NCBI RefSeq assembly: GCF_000723405.1 | Contig: NZ_CCAE010000004.1 | Span: forward strand, 62,001-126,000 | Source: Hydrogenophaga intermedia | GTDB lineage: Bacteria > Pseudomonadota > Gammaproteobacteria > Burkholderiales > Burkholderiaceae_C | Length of the DNA: 64,000 nt | Reading direction: 5' to 3' | In this document: piece by piece, positions 37,521 to 49,734 of the stretch | How positions within the stretch are numbered: position 1 is the first letter of the stretch | Layout of the letters: every line of letters begins with the position of its first letter | Position numbers and translations under genes: made by a program | Notes under the pieces: generated by a model | What the model saw: only the letters and a program-made list of their open reading frames with translations | Databases searched by the model: none | Told to the model about the DNA's origin: nothing

Positions 37521-37957
37521 TGGACATCCACCAGATCCTCAAACTGCTGCCCCACCGCTACCCCATCCTGCTCGTGGATCGCGTGATCTCGATCGAGAAG
37601 GGCCAGCGCATCCAGGCCCTCAAGAACGTCACCATCAACGAGCCCTTCTTCACCGGGCATTTTCCACACCGCCCCGTGATGCCCGGCGTGCTGATGCTCG
37701 AGGCCATGGCGCAAACCGCTGCGCTGCTGACCTTCGACACACTGGGCGTGGCACCCGACGACAAGACGGTCTACTACTTCGCCGGCATCGACGGCGCGCG
37801 CTTCAAGCGCCCGGTGGAGCCCGGCGACCAGTTGCTGATGGACGTGACGCTGGAGCGCGCCAAGGCCGGCATCTACAAGTTCAAGGGTGTCACCCGCGTG
37901 GGCAACGACGTGGCTTGCGAGGCCGAGCTCATGTGCACCATGCGCACCATCGCGTGA
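37520..37957 (+). CDS. fabZ: 3-Hydroxyacyl-ACP dehydratase
   Basis: Dehydrates beta-hydroxyacyl-ACP in fatty-acid elongation; hot-dog fold. The 145 residues contain [23 protein letters not shown] with catalytic H47 and E61. Its location between lpxD and lpxA, where it competes for the same hydroxyacyl-ACP pool, is conserved. The ATG overlaps the lpxD stop by one base. Confidence 0.97.
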   Translation: MDIHQILKLLPHRYPILLVDRVISIEKGQRIQALKNVTINEPFFTGHFPHRPVMPGVLMLEAMAQTAALLTFDTLGVAPDDKTVYYFAGIDGARFKRPVEPGDQLLMDVTLERAKAGIYKFKGVTRVGNDVACEAELMCTMRTIA

Positions 37958-37973
37958 CGCCGGGGGCGCGCGC

Positions 37974-38768
37974 ATGAATCTGATTCACCCCACGGCGATC
38001 GTCGATCCCTCGGCCTCGCTCGACAGCACCGTCCAGGTCGGCCCGTACACCGTCATCGGGCCGCACGTGAAAATCGGCGCCGGCACCACCGTCGGCGCGC
38101 ACTGCGTGATCGAGGGGCACACCACCATCGGCCGCGACAACCGTATTTTCCAGTTCAACTCGCTCGGCGCAATCCCGCAGGACAAGAAGTACGCGGGCGA
38201 ACCCTGCGAACTGATCATCGGCGACCGCAACACCATCCGCGAGTTCTGCACCTTCAACATCGGCTCGCCCGGGGACAAGGGCGTCACCCGCGTGGGCGAC
38301 GACAACTGGATCATGGCCTACGTGCACCTCGCGCACGATTGCACGGTGGGCAACAAGACCATCTTCGCCAACAACACACAGCTCGCGGGCCACGTGGAGG
38401 TGGGCGACTGGGTCATCTTTGGCGGCTTCACCGTGGTTCACCAGTTCGTGCGCATCGGCCCCCACGCCATGACGGCCATGTGCTCCCTGCTGTTCGCCGA
38501 CGTGCCGCCCTTCGTGATGACCCAGGGTCAGCCGGCCGGCGCGCGCTCGATGAACTTCGAGGGCCTGCGCCGCCGCGGTTACTCGGCCGAACGCATCGCC
38601 GCCGTGAAGGCCATGCACAAGGCCTTGTACCGCGACGACCTCACGCTCGACCAGGCCACCGCACGCATTGACGTGCTGCGCAACGAGCGGCCCGAGGCCG
38701 CCGAGGACGTGGACCTGATGCTGGGTTTCCTGCGCGGCACCTCGCCGCAGCGCGGCATCGTTCGCTGA
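37974..38768 (+). CDS. lpxA: UDP-N-acetylglucosamine acyltransferase
   Basis: First step of lipid A synthesis; homotrimer of left-handed beta-helices. The 264 residues match the family length and show hexapeptide repeats from [11 protein letters not shown] to ~185, the catalytic histidine in [14 protein letters not shown], and the C-terminal helical domain with GLRRRGYS. The chain length selected cannot be told from sequence by eye. It is 16 bases after fabZ and 14 before lpxB. Confidence 0.97.
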   Translation: MNLIHPTAIVDPSASLDSTVQVGPYTVIGPHVKIGAGTTVGAHCVIEGHTTIGRDNRIFQFNSLGAIPQDKKYAGEPCELIIGDRNTIREFCTFNIGSPGDKGVTRVGDDNWIMAYVHLAHDCTVGNKTIFANNTQLAGHVEVGDWVIFGGFTVVHQFVRIGPHAMTAMCSLLFADVPPFVMTQGQPAGARSMNFEGLRRRGYSAERIAAVKAMHKALYRDDLTLDQATARIDVLRNERPEAAEDVDLMLGFLRGTSPQRGIVR

Positions 38769-38782
38769 GCACGGGAGTCCAG

Positions 38783-39928
38783 GTGAGTTCGTCGCCACGT
38801 TTCGCGCTGGTGGCCGGCGAGGCCTCGGGCGATCTGCTCGCAGGCCTGCTGCTGGGCGGCCTGCGCCAGCGCTGGCCCGAACTCTCCAGCGTGGGGATCG
38901 GCGGCCCGCAGATGGCGGCGCAGGGCTTAGAAGCCTGGTGGCCCAGCGACAAGCTGGCCGTGCGCGGGTACGTGGAGGTGCTGCGCCACTACCGCGAGAT
39001 CGTGGGCATCCGCACCCAGCTGCGCCAGCGCCTCCTGCATGGCGAGCGGCCCGACGTCTTCATCGGCGTGGACGCACCCGATTTCAATCTCGAGCTCGAA
39101 GCGAACCTGAAGGCCGCGGGCGTGCGCACGGCGCATTTCGTCTGCCCTTCCGTCTGGGCCTGGCGGCCCGAGCGGGTGAAGAAGATCCAGGCGAGCGCCG
39201 ACCATGTGCTGTGCATCTTTCCCTTCGAGCCCGCCTTGCTGGCCGAGCATGGCGTCGCCGCCACTTACGTCGGGCATCCCGTGGCCAATGTGGTGCCCTT
39301 GGAGCCGGATCGCCTGGCGGCACGCCGCCAACTCGACCTGCCCGAGGACGCGCCGGTCGTGGCCATCCTGCCAGGCAGCCGAGGCTCCGAGGTCGACTAC
39401 CTCGCGCGGCGCTTCTTCGATGCCGTGAGCCTGATGCACCAGGCCCGCCCGAATCTGTGCTTCGTGCTGCCCGCGGTGCCTTCGCAGCGCGAGCGCATCG
39501 AGCGCGTGGCGCGCGAGGCCGGCGTGGCCGGGTACGTGCGCATCGTGCCCGGCCAGTCGCACGCCGTGCTCGCCGCCTGCGACGTGACTCTCATTGCCAG
39601 CGGCACCGCCACCTTGGAGGCCGCGCTGTTCAAGCGGCCCATGGTCATCGCCTACAACATGAACTGGATCTCCTGGCAGATCATGCGGCGCCAGCGCCTG
39701 CAGCCCTGGGTGGGGCTGCCCAACATCCTGTGCGGTGACTTCGTCGTGCCCGAACTGCTGCAGGATGAGGCCTCGCCGCCGCGCCTGGCGCAGGCCGTGC
39801 TCGACTGGCTCGATGACCCCGGGCGCGTGCAGGCGCTGCAAGCCCGCTTTGTCCAACTGCACCACGAGCTGCGCCGCGACACCGCGGCCCTGGCCACCGA
39901 TGCGATCGAAACGCTTCTTGCTCGCTGA
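38783..39928 (+). CDS. lpxB: Lipid-A-disaccharide synthase
   Basis: Glycosyltransferase (GT19) that joins UDP-2,3-diacylglucosamine and lipid X at the inner membrane. The 381 residues show [13 protein letters not shown] at the N-terminus, [31 protein letters not shown] and LPGSRGSEV. The start is GTG with an AGG-like Shine-Dalgarno sequence. The end overlaps rnhB by 29 bases. Confidence 0.96.
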   Translation: MSSSPRFALVAGEASGDLLAGLLLGGLRQRWPELSSVGIGGPQMAAQGLEAWWPSDKLAVRGYVEVLRHYREIVGIRTQLRQRLLHGERPDVFIGVDAPDFNLELEANLKAAGVRTAHFVCPSVWAWRPERVKKIQASADHVLCIFPFEPALLAEHGVAATYVGHPVANVVPLEPDRLAARRQLDLPEDAPVVAILPGSRGSEVDYLARRFFDAVSLMHQARPNLCFVLPAVPSQRERIERVAREAGVAGYVRIVPGQSHAVLAACDVTLIASGTATLEAALFKRPMVIAYNMNWISWQIMRRQRLQPWVGLPNILCGDFVVPELLQDEASPPRLAQAVLDWLDDPGRVQALQARFVQLHHELRRDTAALATDAIETLLAR

Positions 39929-40586
39929 ACAGGCCACGCTGGTCTGGGACACGCCGGGCCTGCACGCCGGCGTGGACGAGGCCGGCCGCGGCCCGCTGGC
40001 CGGCCCGGTGGTGGCGGCGGCTGTCATCCTCGACGAATTGCAGCCCATCAAGGGCCTGGCCGATTCCAAGCAGCTCACCGCCCTGCAACGCGCACGGCTG
40101 TATGACGAGATCCGCGCCAAGGCCCTGTGCTGCAGCGTGGCCGAAGCCTCGGTGGAAGAGATCGATACGCTCAACATTCTTCAGGCCACCATGCTCGCCA
40201 TGCGCCGCGCGGTGCTGGGCCTGCGCCTGAAGCCCGTGAAGGTGCTGGTGGACGGCAACCGCTTGCCGCCGCTGGACGTGCTGGCTGAGGCCATCGTGCA
40301 AGGCGACGCCAAGGTGCAGGCGATTTCGGCTGCATCCATTCTGGCCAAGGTCACGCGCGACCGCCTGCTCGACGAGCTGCACCTGCAGCACCCGCAGTAC
40401 GGCTTCAACCAGCACAAGGGCTACGGCACCGCGCAGCACCTCGACGCCCTGCGCCAGCACGGTCCGCTGCCCGTGCACCGGCGTTCCTTCGCACCGGTGG
40501 CGCAGGCTTTCGCGGAGCGAGTGAGCCCCGCACGGCCGCCCGAAGGAGCTCGCACCGCAGCTCCTTGCGCGAAGGCGGCGCAATGA
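39900..40586 (+). CDS. rnhB: Ribonuclease HII
   Basis: Cleaves RNA in RNA-DNA hybrids and starts ribonucleotide excision repair. The 228 residues carry [21 protein letters not shown] (catalytic D26, E27), SKQL, DGN and [12 protein letters not shown]. After the usual end (HRRSFAPV) there is a ~25-residue Ala/Pro/Arg tail. The start at ATG 39900 overlaps lpxB by 29 bases; a TTG at 39918 would reduce the overlap. The stop overlaps the next gene as ATGA. Confidence 0.95.
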   Translation: MRSKRFLLAEQATLVWDTPGLHAGVDEAGRGPLAGPVVAAAVILDELQPIKGLADSKQLTALQRARLYDEIRAKALCCSVAEASVEEIDTLNILQATMLAMRRAVLGLRLKPVKVLVDGNRLPPLDVLAEAIVQGDAKVQAISAASILAKVTRDRLLDELHLQHPQYGFNQHKGYGTAQHLDALRQHGPLPVHRRSFAPVAQAFAERVSPARPPEGARTAAPCAKAAQ

Positions 40587-41356
40587 CGGTTGAGCCCCAA
40601 GACATCCTGTCGCGCGACAACCCGCTCGTGAAAGAGCTGCGCGCCCTGGCCCAGGACAACACGGCCTACCGCCGGCGCGGCCGTGTCTGGCTCGACGGCG
40701 ATCACCTCTGCCGCGCCTTGCTCGCGCGCGGGCAGCGACCCGCCATCGCGGTGTTCAGCGCCTCGGGCTGGCTGCGCGCCGACGCCGAACTGCTCCGCAG
40801 TGCGCCGCGTGTGGTGCGCCTGCCCGACGCCATCATGGCCAGCGTGAGTGGCTTGGAATCACCACCCGCCATGGGTTTCGTGATCGATCTGCCCGACGCG
40901 CCCGACCTGCAGCCCGACGCCCCCACCGTGGTGCTCGACCGTCTGCAAGACGCGGGCAACGTCGGCTCCATCCTGCGCAGCGCCGCGGCCTTCGGTTTCA
41001 CGCAGGTGGCCGCGCTCAAGGGCACGGCGGCGCTGTGGTCGCCCAAGGTACTGCGCGCTGGCATGGGCGCGCACTTCGGCTTGCGCCTCGTCGAGGGCCT
41101 CGCGTTCGAAGACCTGGCCACCCTACGGGTGCCCTTGCTGGTCACCAGCTCGCACCAGGGCGAGTGGCTGCACCGCGCCGCCTTGCCCTGGCCCTGCGCC
41201 TGGGTGATGGGCCACGAAGGGCAGGGCGTCAGCGAGACTCTGATGCAGCGCGCACAGGCCTTCGTGCGCATCGCGCAACCCGGTGGTGAAGAGTCGCTCA
41301 ACGTGGGCGCCGCGGCGGCCATCTGCCTGCATGCGAGCGCGGCCGCAAGGCTATAA
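40583..41356 (+). CDS. TrmH/SpoU-family RNA 2'-O-methyltransferase
   Basis: A 257-residue SPOUT methyltransferase. The N-terminal substrate-binding domain begins [15 protein letters not shown], followed by the knotted catalytic domain with motif 1 [21 protein letters not shown], motif 2 [11 protein letters not shown] and motif 3 [13 protein letters not shown]. Whether the target is rRNA or tRNA cannot be decided; the N-terminal domain resembles rRNA enzymes of the RlmB/TsnR type. It is last in the lipid A-rnhB cluster. Its stop codon lies inside the TATAAT proposed for carA. Confidence 0.9.
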   Translation: MTVEPQDILSRDNPLVKELRALAQDNTAYRRRGRVWLDGDHLCRALLARGQRPAIAVFSASGWLRADAELLRSAPRVVRLPDAIMASVSGLESPPAMGFVIDLPDAPDLQPDAPTVVLDRLQDAGNVGSILRSAAAFGFTQVAALKGTAALWSPKVLRAGMGAHFGLRLVEGLAFEDLATLRVPLLVTSSHQGEWLHRAALPWPCAWVMGHEGQGVSETLMQRAQAFVRIAQPGGEESLNVGAAAAICLHASAAARL

Positions 41357-41357
41357 T
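41352..41357 (+). promoter_or_regulatory. -10 element of the carAB promoter
   Basis: A perfect TATAAT overlaps the stop codon of the methyltransferase gene and lies 162 bases before carA. The -35 region is weak. The long leader it implies could host pyrimidine or arginine control, but no recognisable ARG box or attenuator with a T-run is seen. Confidence 0.6.
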
Positions 41358-41519
41358 TCCACGGTTTATCTGCAATCGGCGCCTTGCCTCGCGCGCCGCG
41401 GCTCCACACCCCAGGAAGTCCGTCCATCCAGTGCCCTTGCCGGCCGGGTGGACGCGAAGCCTGCGCGGCACCTGCCGCCCGCGCGCGACGGCCAGCCCAC
41501 CCCTTTTCTGGAGATTCCC

Positions 41520-42686
41520 GTGCTGCCCGTCCACCCGAAAGCCCTTCTCGCGCTCGCTGATGGAACGGTCTTTGAAGGCATCTCCATCGGCGCCACCGGC
41601 CAGACCTCGGGCGAGGTGGTGTTCAACACCGCGATCACCGGCTACCAGGAGATCCTCACCGATCCCAGCTACTGCCGCCAGATCGTCACGCTGACCTACC
41701 CCCATATCGGCAACACCGGCGTCAATGCCGAAGACGTGGAGGCCACGCGCATCCACGCCGCCGGCCTGATCATCAAGAACCTGCCGCTGCTGGCCTCCAA
41801 CTTCCGCAGCGAAGCCACCCTCAGCGACTACCTGCGCCGCGAGAACACCGTGGCCATCGCCGACCTGGACACGCGCGCGCTCACGCGCCGCTTGCGTACC
41901 CATGGCGCGCAGAACGGCTGCATCCTCGCGCTCGAACCCGGCCAGGCCATCACCGACGCCCACCGCAAGGTCGCCATCGACGCCGCCAAGGCCGCGCCCA
42001 ACATGGCGGGGCAGGACCTGGCCAAGGTCGTGTCGGTGGACAAGCCCTATGCGTGGTCGCAGACCGAATGGACGCTGGGCGAGGGTTACGGAGAAATCGG
42101 CGAAGCGGTCTTCCATGTCGTCGCCTACGACTTCGGCGTCAAGCACAACATCCTGCGCATGCTGGCCTCGCGCGGTTGCCGCGTCACCGTGGTGCCAGCG
42201 CAGACGCCCGCGGCCGAGGTCTTCAAGCTGCAACCTGATGGTGTGTTCCTCTCCAACGGCCCCGGTGACCCGGAGCCCTGCGACTACGCCATCGCCGCCG
42301 CGCGCGAGATCATCGATGCTGGCCTGCCCACCTTCGGCATCTGCCTGGGGCATCAGATCATGGCCCTGGCCAGTGGCGCCAAGACCTTCAAGATGAAGTT
42401 CGGCCACCACGGCGCCAACCACCCGGTGAAAGACCTGGACGACGGCCGCGTGTCCATCACCAGCCAGAACCACGGCTTCGCGGTGGACGAGAAGACCCTG
42501 CCCGCCAACCTGCGCCCCACGCACGTGAGCCTGTTCGACGGCACGCTGCAGGGACTGGCCCGCACCGACCAACCGGCCTTCTGCTTCCAGGGCCACCCTG
42601 AAGCCTCGCCCGGCCCGCACGACATCGGCTACCTGTTCGACCGCTTCGTCTCCCTCATGAAGGAACGCGCGGCCGTTGCCGCCTGA
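41520..42686 (+). CDS. carA: Carbamoyl-phosphate synthase small (glutaminase) subunit
   Basis: Supplies ammonia from glutamine to CarB for arginine and pyrimidine synthesis. The 388 residues have the CarA-specific N-terminal domain ([30 protein letters not shown]) and a class I amidotransferase domain with catalytic C275 in GICLGHQ and the GHPEASPGP histidine-glutamate. The start is GTG with CTGGAG seven bases upstream. An in-frame extension through the leader is open for 79 codons but is not conserved-looking. It is followed by a small gene and carB. Confidence 0.95.
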   Translation: MLPVHPKALLALADGTVFEGISIGATGQTSGEVVFNTAITGYQEILTDPSYCRQIVTLTYPHIGNTGVNAEDVEATRIHAAGLIIKNLPLLASNFRSEATLSDYLRRENTVAIADLDTRALTRRLRTHGAQNGCILALEPGQAITDAHRKVAIDAAKAAPNMAGQDLAKVVSVDKPYAWSQTEWTLGEGYGEIGEAVFHVVAYDFGVKHNILRMLASRGCRVTVVPAQTPAAEVFKLQPDGVFLSNGPGDPEPCDYAIAAAREIIDAGLPTFGICLGHQIMALASGAKTFKMKFGHHGANHPVKDLDDGRVSITSQNHGFAVDEKTLPANLRPTHVSLFDGTLQGLARTDQPAFCFQGHPEASPGPHDIGYLFDRFVSLMKERAAVAA

Positions 42687-42696
42687 CAGGGCCTGA

Positions 42697-43056
42697 ATGA
42701 AGCTCTTCAGCTTTCCCGCCGCCGCCATCGAGAAGGCCATCGCCAAGCGCCAGCTCACGCTGCCGTCGCCGCACAAGGAGTGGTTCGCGCAGCGTTGGTC
42801 GCAGAAGCCCTACCGCAAGGCCTTCCTCGACCTCAAGGCCACGCCGCTGGTCACGCTGCTGGCCAAGTGCAAGACCTGGGACGACGAGACCTTCAACGCC
42901 GAAATGGCCGCGTGGGACGTGCGCTTCCACGACGCCGAAGCCGAGGTGCTGCGTCCCCTCATCCAGGGCGATGGCCTGCTGCAACTGATGCAGAAGGCCG
43001 TGCCCGCCGAGCGCGCGCAGGCCCTGCTCGACAAATTGAATCAACGCGCGGACTGA
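42697..43056 (+). CDS. Conserved-looking small protein between carA and carB, function unknown
   Basis: A 119-residue protein I do not recognise. It has no signal peptide, membrane segment or cysteine cluster; it is basic at the N-terminus ([22 protein letters not shown]) and helical with a hydrophobic C-terminal part ([21 protein letters not shown]). It is 10 bases after carA and 16 before carB, so it is almost certainly part of the carAB operon. Codon use looks like its neighbours. Role could be in CPSase regulation, but that is only position-based inference. Confidence 0.75.
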   Translation: MKLFSFPAAAIEKAIAKRQLTLPSPHKEWFAQRWSQKPYRKAFLDLKATPLVTLLAKCKTWDDETFNAEMAAWDVRFHDAEAEVLRPLIQGDGLLQLMQKAVPAERAQALLDKLNQRAD

Positions 43057-43072
43057 TCCGCGCCGACACAAG

Positions 43073-46354
<3,282 letters not shown>

Positions 46355-46356
46355 TT

Positions 46357-47211
46357 TCAGGCGGCCAGCGGGAGGCAGATGTCGGTCAGGAGATCTGCGG
46401 GTGCCGTATCCCTGGGGTTGTTGAGGTACTCCTCGAACACGGGCGCGTCGGCCGCTTCGCGGCCCGATTGCACCAGCCAGTGACCGTAGAGCCACTGGTA
46501 GGCCGAGCGCATGGTCGCGTAAGGCCCGCGGTGGCGCAGCACGGCGCATTCCACGCCGCCCATTTCCCAACGCACCAGCGGTGGCGGCACCGTGGCCTCC
46601 GCGGGCACGGACAGGCCGGCGCGTGAGGCGAGCTGCGCCTCGGGCACGGCGAAGGGGTCGTCGAAGTACTCACCCAGCCAGCGGCTGTCCGCGCGCACCA
46701 GCCCGGCGGACCACAGGTGCGCCACGGCCGATTCGAAGGCCTTGCCGATCAGCATGTAGGAGCCGCGGTGGTCGAAGCCCGCGACCGTCATCGGGGGCAG
46801 CGTGCGCACCTCCACCGCGTGGCCGACCGCCTCGTGCGTGGCGCCGCCGGCCTGGAAGTCCACGTGCGAGCCGCGCTCGCGGTACTCGCTCGGCGCCATG
46901 CCGTACGCCTGGCGGAAGGCGCGCGTGAAGGACTGCGCGTTGGGGTAGCCGCAGCGGCGCGCGATCTCCAGTACGGGCAGCGCGGTGTTGGCGAGGTAAC
47001 CCGTGCCCCGGTGCAGCCTCAGGCGCCGCAGCGTCTGCGCGATGGTCTCGCCACTGAGCGCGTGGTACACGCGGTGCCAGTGGTAGGGCGACAGGTGCGC
47101 CACCTCGGCCAGCGTCTCCAGGCGGATGTCCTCCGCCAAGTGGTCGTGAAGGTAAGCCGTCACGCGGCTCATGCGCTCGTGGTAATCGCACCAGCCATTA
47201 GGTCGCTTCAT
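46357..47211 (-). CDS. AraC-family regulator with GyrI-like effector domain
   Basis: A 284-residue transcription factor with the DNA-binding domain at the N-terminus, as in Rob/SoxS-like proteins. Two helix-turn-helix motifs lie within residues ~12-112 (LETLAEVAHLSPYHWHRVYH; LEIARRCGYPNAQSFTRAFR). A GyrI-like small-molecule-binding domain (~130-284) ends in FEEYLNNPRDTAPADLLTDICLPL. The ligand is unknown; family members sense drugs or amphipathic compounds. The ATG is inside the stop codon of the upstream GyrI-like gene (ATGA), so the two form an operon. Confidence 0.9.
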   Translation of the reverse strand: MKRPNGWCDYHERMSRVTAYLHDHLAEDIRLETLAEVAHLSPYHWHRVYHALSGETIAQTLRRLRLHRGTGYLANTALPVLEIARRCGYPNAQSFTRAFRQAYGMAPSEYRERGSHVDFQAGGATHEAVGHAVEVRTLPPMTVAGFDHRGSYMLIGKAFESAVAHLWSAGLVRADSRWLGEYFDDPFAVPEAQLASRAGLSVPAEATVPPPLVRWEMGGVECAVLRHRGPYATMRSAYQWLYGHWLVQSGREAADAPVFEEYLNNPRDTAPADLLTDICLPLAA

Positions 47212-47660
47212 GGTTCGGCAACGCCCACGCTGATCTCGATGGCGCCGCCCGCGCCGTAACGCTCGTAGTCGGCGATGAAGGTTTTTCGCAGGTCCTGGCG
47301 CTGCCAGATGCCTTGCCAGGCGGCGCCCACCTGATCGACGCGTCCAGGCGCCACGGTGAACACCGCGCGCTGCGAGACCGGCACGACGGCGCGCACCATG
47401 CCGGGGGGCGGATCGGCCTGCGGCGCCACGGCGGCACCGACGATCAGCGAGTACAGACCGGTGTTGTCGCGGCCCGCGAACTCGAAGTTCGTGTAGACCG
47501 CGAAGACCTCGTCGGACAGGCGCCCCTCGATGCGCGCCAGTGCGTTCTCCTGGCTGAAGCGCTGCCAGTGGGCGGGGATGGTCTCGAAGGCCATGAGGTT
47601 GGAGGTGCGCAGTTCGATGCCGACGATGTGCAGCGCTGGCGACAAAGGCTGGAGGGTCAT
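47208..47660 (-). CDS. Stand-alone GyrI-like effector-binding protein
   Basis: A 150-residue single-domain GyrI/AraC-effector-binding protein. It starts MTLQPLSPALHIVGIELRTSN, has an EVFAVYTNFEFAGRDNTGLYSLIVG core, and ends with a FIADYERYGAGGAIEISVGVAEP segment like the C-terminus of effector domains. CGGAG precedes the ATG. It overlaps and precedes the AraC-GyrI gene, so a free sensor domain and a regulator carrying the same type of domain are made together. It may buffer or hydrolyse the ligand; unproven. Confidence 0.87.
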   Translation of the reverse strand: MTLQPLSPALHIVGIELRTSNLMAFETIPAHWQRFSQENALARIEGRLSDEVFAVYTNFEFAGRDNTGLYSLIVGAAVAPQADPPPGMVRAVVPVSQRAVFTVAPGRVDQVGAAWQGIWQRQDLRKTFIADYERYGAGGAIEISVGVAEP

Positions 47661-47792
47661 GTTGGGCTCCGGAGTGAACAGGGTCTCCAGTCTGGGTCGC
47701 CGCACCGGACGATTCTTGCTCACCTCGGTGGGACACGCCGCTGCGGGTTTGCGCCAAGGCCAGGCCTGCGCCAAGGGCCTACAGTGCGGGCC

Positions 47793-48767
47793 ATGCCAGC
47801 CGCCGCACCCGTTTCCCCCAGCGCCAGCGCCCGGCACTGGAGCACCGAGGCCGTGCCGCCCGAGCGGAGGCTCGACTATTGGGTCGGCGCCATCTGTGAA
47901 GCCTTCCTGGAGATGGACTGCAGCTCGCGCGAGGCGCGGCACTTCGACGGCCGGCTGGTGAGCGTGGCCTCGGGCGCCTTGTCTTTCAACCAGGTCGAGG
48001 CCAGCACACAAGACGTCTACCGCACGCGCGCGGCCATTGCGCGCGGCGCGCAGCAACCCTTCTACCTGATCACGCACCGCCGCATGCCGTGGCACGTGGT
48101 GCAGGGCGGCCAGCGCGTGGGCCTGCGTCCCGGCGATGCGGTGCTGGTCGATTCGGCGCGCACCTACGAGCTGCACTACCCCAGTGCGGTGGAGGTCGTG
48201 TCCATCCAGTTGCCACGTGCCTGGGTGGGGCAGTGGCTTCGCCAGCTTGACCATCCCGTGGCGCGCGTTGCGTGGCGGGACCAGGGCTGGGGCCAGGCGC
48301 TGTCGGCCTGGAGCCTGCAGTTCGCGCACGAGCCCGAGCTGGCCTCGCTGGTGCCCGAGCACCTGCTGGCCGATCAGCTCGGCGCGATGCTGTCGGCTGC
48401 GCTGGAGCCCGCGGTGGCGCCCACGCGCGCGGGCCGCGATCTGGCCGCGCGCGCGCGGGTGCTGATGCGCGATCGGCTGGACACGGCCGGCTTGCAAGCG
48501 AGCGATGTGGCGCAGGCCCTGGGCGTGTCGCTGCGCACCCTGCACCGCGCCTTCGCGGCGGATGGCGCCACGTTCTCCGACTCCCTGCGCGGCCTGCGCT
48601 TGCAGCGCGCCGCCGAGCTGCTGGCCCAGCCCAGGTTGGAGGGCGTGAGCGTGGCGGAGATCGGCCGGCGCTGCGGCTACGCCGACGCCTCGCACTTCGT
48701 GCGCGAGTTCCAGCGCTGGCACGCGCTGACCCCGGCGCGCTGGCGCCGCGACCGGCTCTCCCACTGA
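47793..48767 (+). CDS. AraC-family transcriptional regulator
   Basis: A 324-residue activator-type regulator. The N-terminal AraC-binding-like domain covers ~1-200 (LDYWVGAICEAFLEMDC; QQPFYLITHRRMPW). The C-terminal HTH domain covers ~225-324, with LQASDVAQALGVSLRTLHRAF and VAEIGRRCGYADASHFVREFQRWHALTP. It is divergent from the GyrI-like gene across a 132-base region and lies upstream of an alpha/beta hydrolase gene. The hydrolase leader carries a phased direct repeat, suggesting this protein controls it. Confidence 0.9.
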   Translation: MPAAAPVSPSASARHWSTEAVPPERRLDYWVGAICEAFLEMDCSSREARHFDGRLVSVASGALSFNQVEASTQDVYRTRAAIARGAQQPFYLITHRRMPWHVVQGGQRVGLRPGDAVLVDSARTYELHYPSAVEVVSIQLPRAWVGQWLRQLDHPVARVAWRDQGWGQALSAWSLQFAHEPELASLVPEHLLADQLGAMLSAALEPAVAPTRAGRDLAARARVLMRDRLDTAGLQASDVAQALGVSLRTLHRAFAADGATFSDSLRGLRLQRAAELLAQPRLEGVSVAEIGRRCGYADASHFVREFQRWHALTPARWRRDRLSH

Positions 48768-48780
48768 GGTTCGCGCACCG

Positions 48781-48847
48781 CGTGGCGCGCGCAGGCCATC
48801 GGCGTGGCACGCACAGGCCATTGCACCAGGCGCACCACGCCTACGCT
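48781..48847 (+). promoter_or_regulatory. Phased direct repeat and promoter before the alpha/beta hydrolase
   Basis: Two 19-base copies (CGTGGCGCGCGCAGGCCAT at 48781 and CGTGGCACGCACAGGCCAT at 48803) differ at two positions and are 22 bases apart, two helical turns. The second abuts a -35-like TTGCAC (48821), with TACGCT (48842) as a possible -10 at 15 bases. This is the usual geometry of AraC-family activator sites. Confidence 0.6.
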
Positions 48848-48893
48848 GCGCGCAGCGCTCGACGGATCGGGCGCCTTTCCTCAGGAGACATTC

Positions 48894-49622
48894 ATGGCCG
48901 ATACCTACGTCCTCGTTCACGGTGCCTGGCACACCGGCGAACTCTTCGAACCCGTGGCCCAGGCGCTGCGCGCGCGCGGGCACGTGGTGCACACGCCCAC
49001 GCTCGCGGGCAACCGCCCCGGCGACGACCGCGCCACCTTCGGCCTCACCGAGGCCGCCGATTCGCTCGCGTCCTATCTGGAGCAGCACGACCTGACGGAC
49101 GTGCGCCTGGTCGGCCACAGCTACGGCGGCATGGTCATCAGCCAGGTGGCGGCGCGCCTGTCGCAGCGCCTTGCGCGGCTGGTGTATTGGGTGGCGTTCG
49201 TGCCGCTGGATGGCGAATGCCTGAACGACATGGTGCCGCCGCACTACAAGGGCCTGTTCGACGACATCGCCGCCGCCAACCACAATGCCGTGATGCTGCC
49301 GTTCCCCATCTGGCGCGAGGCCTTCATCAACGACGCCGACGCCACACTGGCACGGAGCACCTACGAACAGCTCAACCCGCAGCCCTACCGCTGCTTCACC
49401 GAACCGGTGCGCCTGGGCACACAGATTGCCGAATTGCCCATGGGCAAAAGCTACCTGCTGTGCACCGAGGACACTGCCATGCCGCACAGCCTGCCCTGGC
49501 ACCCGCGGCTGTCGGAGCGGCTGGGTCTGTATCGACTGGTGTCCACGCCCGGCAGTCACGAACTGTGTTTCACGAACCCGGCCTTGCTGGCCGAGAAGAT
49601 CGAGCAGGCAGGGCGCGACTGA
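48894..49622 (+). CDS. Alpha/beta hydrolase (esterase-like)
   Basis: A 242-residue cytosolic hydrolase. VLVHGAWHTGELF (residues 6-18) forms the oxyanion hole, GHSYGG has nucleophile S76, and STPGSHELCFTNP near the C-terminus supplies the catalytic histidine. The family includes salicylate-esterase and hydroxynitrile-lyase-like plant proteins and bacterial esterases; the substrate is unknown. AGGAGA precedes the ATG. It lies 126 bases after the AraC gene and is probably its target. Confidence 0.87.
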   Translation: MADTYVLVHGAWHTGELFEPVAQALRARGHVVHTPTLAGNRPGDDRATFGLTEAADSLASYLEQHDLTDVRLVGHSYGGMVISQVAARLSQRLARLVYWVAFVPLDGECLNDMVPPHYKGLFDDIAAANHNAVMLPFPIWREAFINDADATLARSTYEQLNPQPYRCFTEPVRLGTQIAELPMGKSYLLCTEDTAMPHSLPWHPRLSERLGLYRLVSTPGSHELCFTNPALLAEKIEQAGRD

Positions 49623-49647
49623 GCCCTCCCGGCGCCCTGGCATCCGG

Positions 49648-49675
49648 TTGACCGGCAGGCCCACCGGGGCATAAT
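49648..49675 (+). promoter_or_regulatory. greA promoter
   Basis: TTGACC (49648-49653) and CATAAT (49670-49675) are separated by 16 bases, the best sigma-70-type match in the window. The predicted start of transcription is near 49682, only a few bases before the hairpin in the greA leader. Confidence 0.8.
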
Positions 49676-49686
49676 GTCTTTTCGAC

Positions 49687-49720
49687 ACCGCCGAGCGGCA
49701 ACGCCCGGCGGTTTGCTTTT
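49687..49720 (+). terminator. Terminator-like hairpin in the greA leader (GraL-like)
   Basis: The outer stem is ACCGCCG (49687-49693) with CGGCGGT (49706-49712). Inside it, after one mismatch, is GCG/CGC closing a GCAA tetraloop. The tail is TTTGCTTTT. It lies between the greA promoter and the greA Shine-Dalgarno sequence. In E. coli, termination in the greA leader yields the small RNA array GraL; a ~39-base equivalent is predicted here. Confidence 0.7.
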
Positions 49721-49734
49721 GTGGAGAGAAAGAC

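Noticed and set aside
41283-41519. Longer carA start through the leader
   Set aside because: The added 79 residues match no CarA and cross the TATAAT; GTG at 41520 has GGAG at proper distance.
47750-47776. Direct repeat TGCGCCAAGG 17 bases apart before the second AraC gene
   Set aside because: Short, spacing does not match helical phasing, and similar GC-rich words are common in this sequence; kept only as a note.
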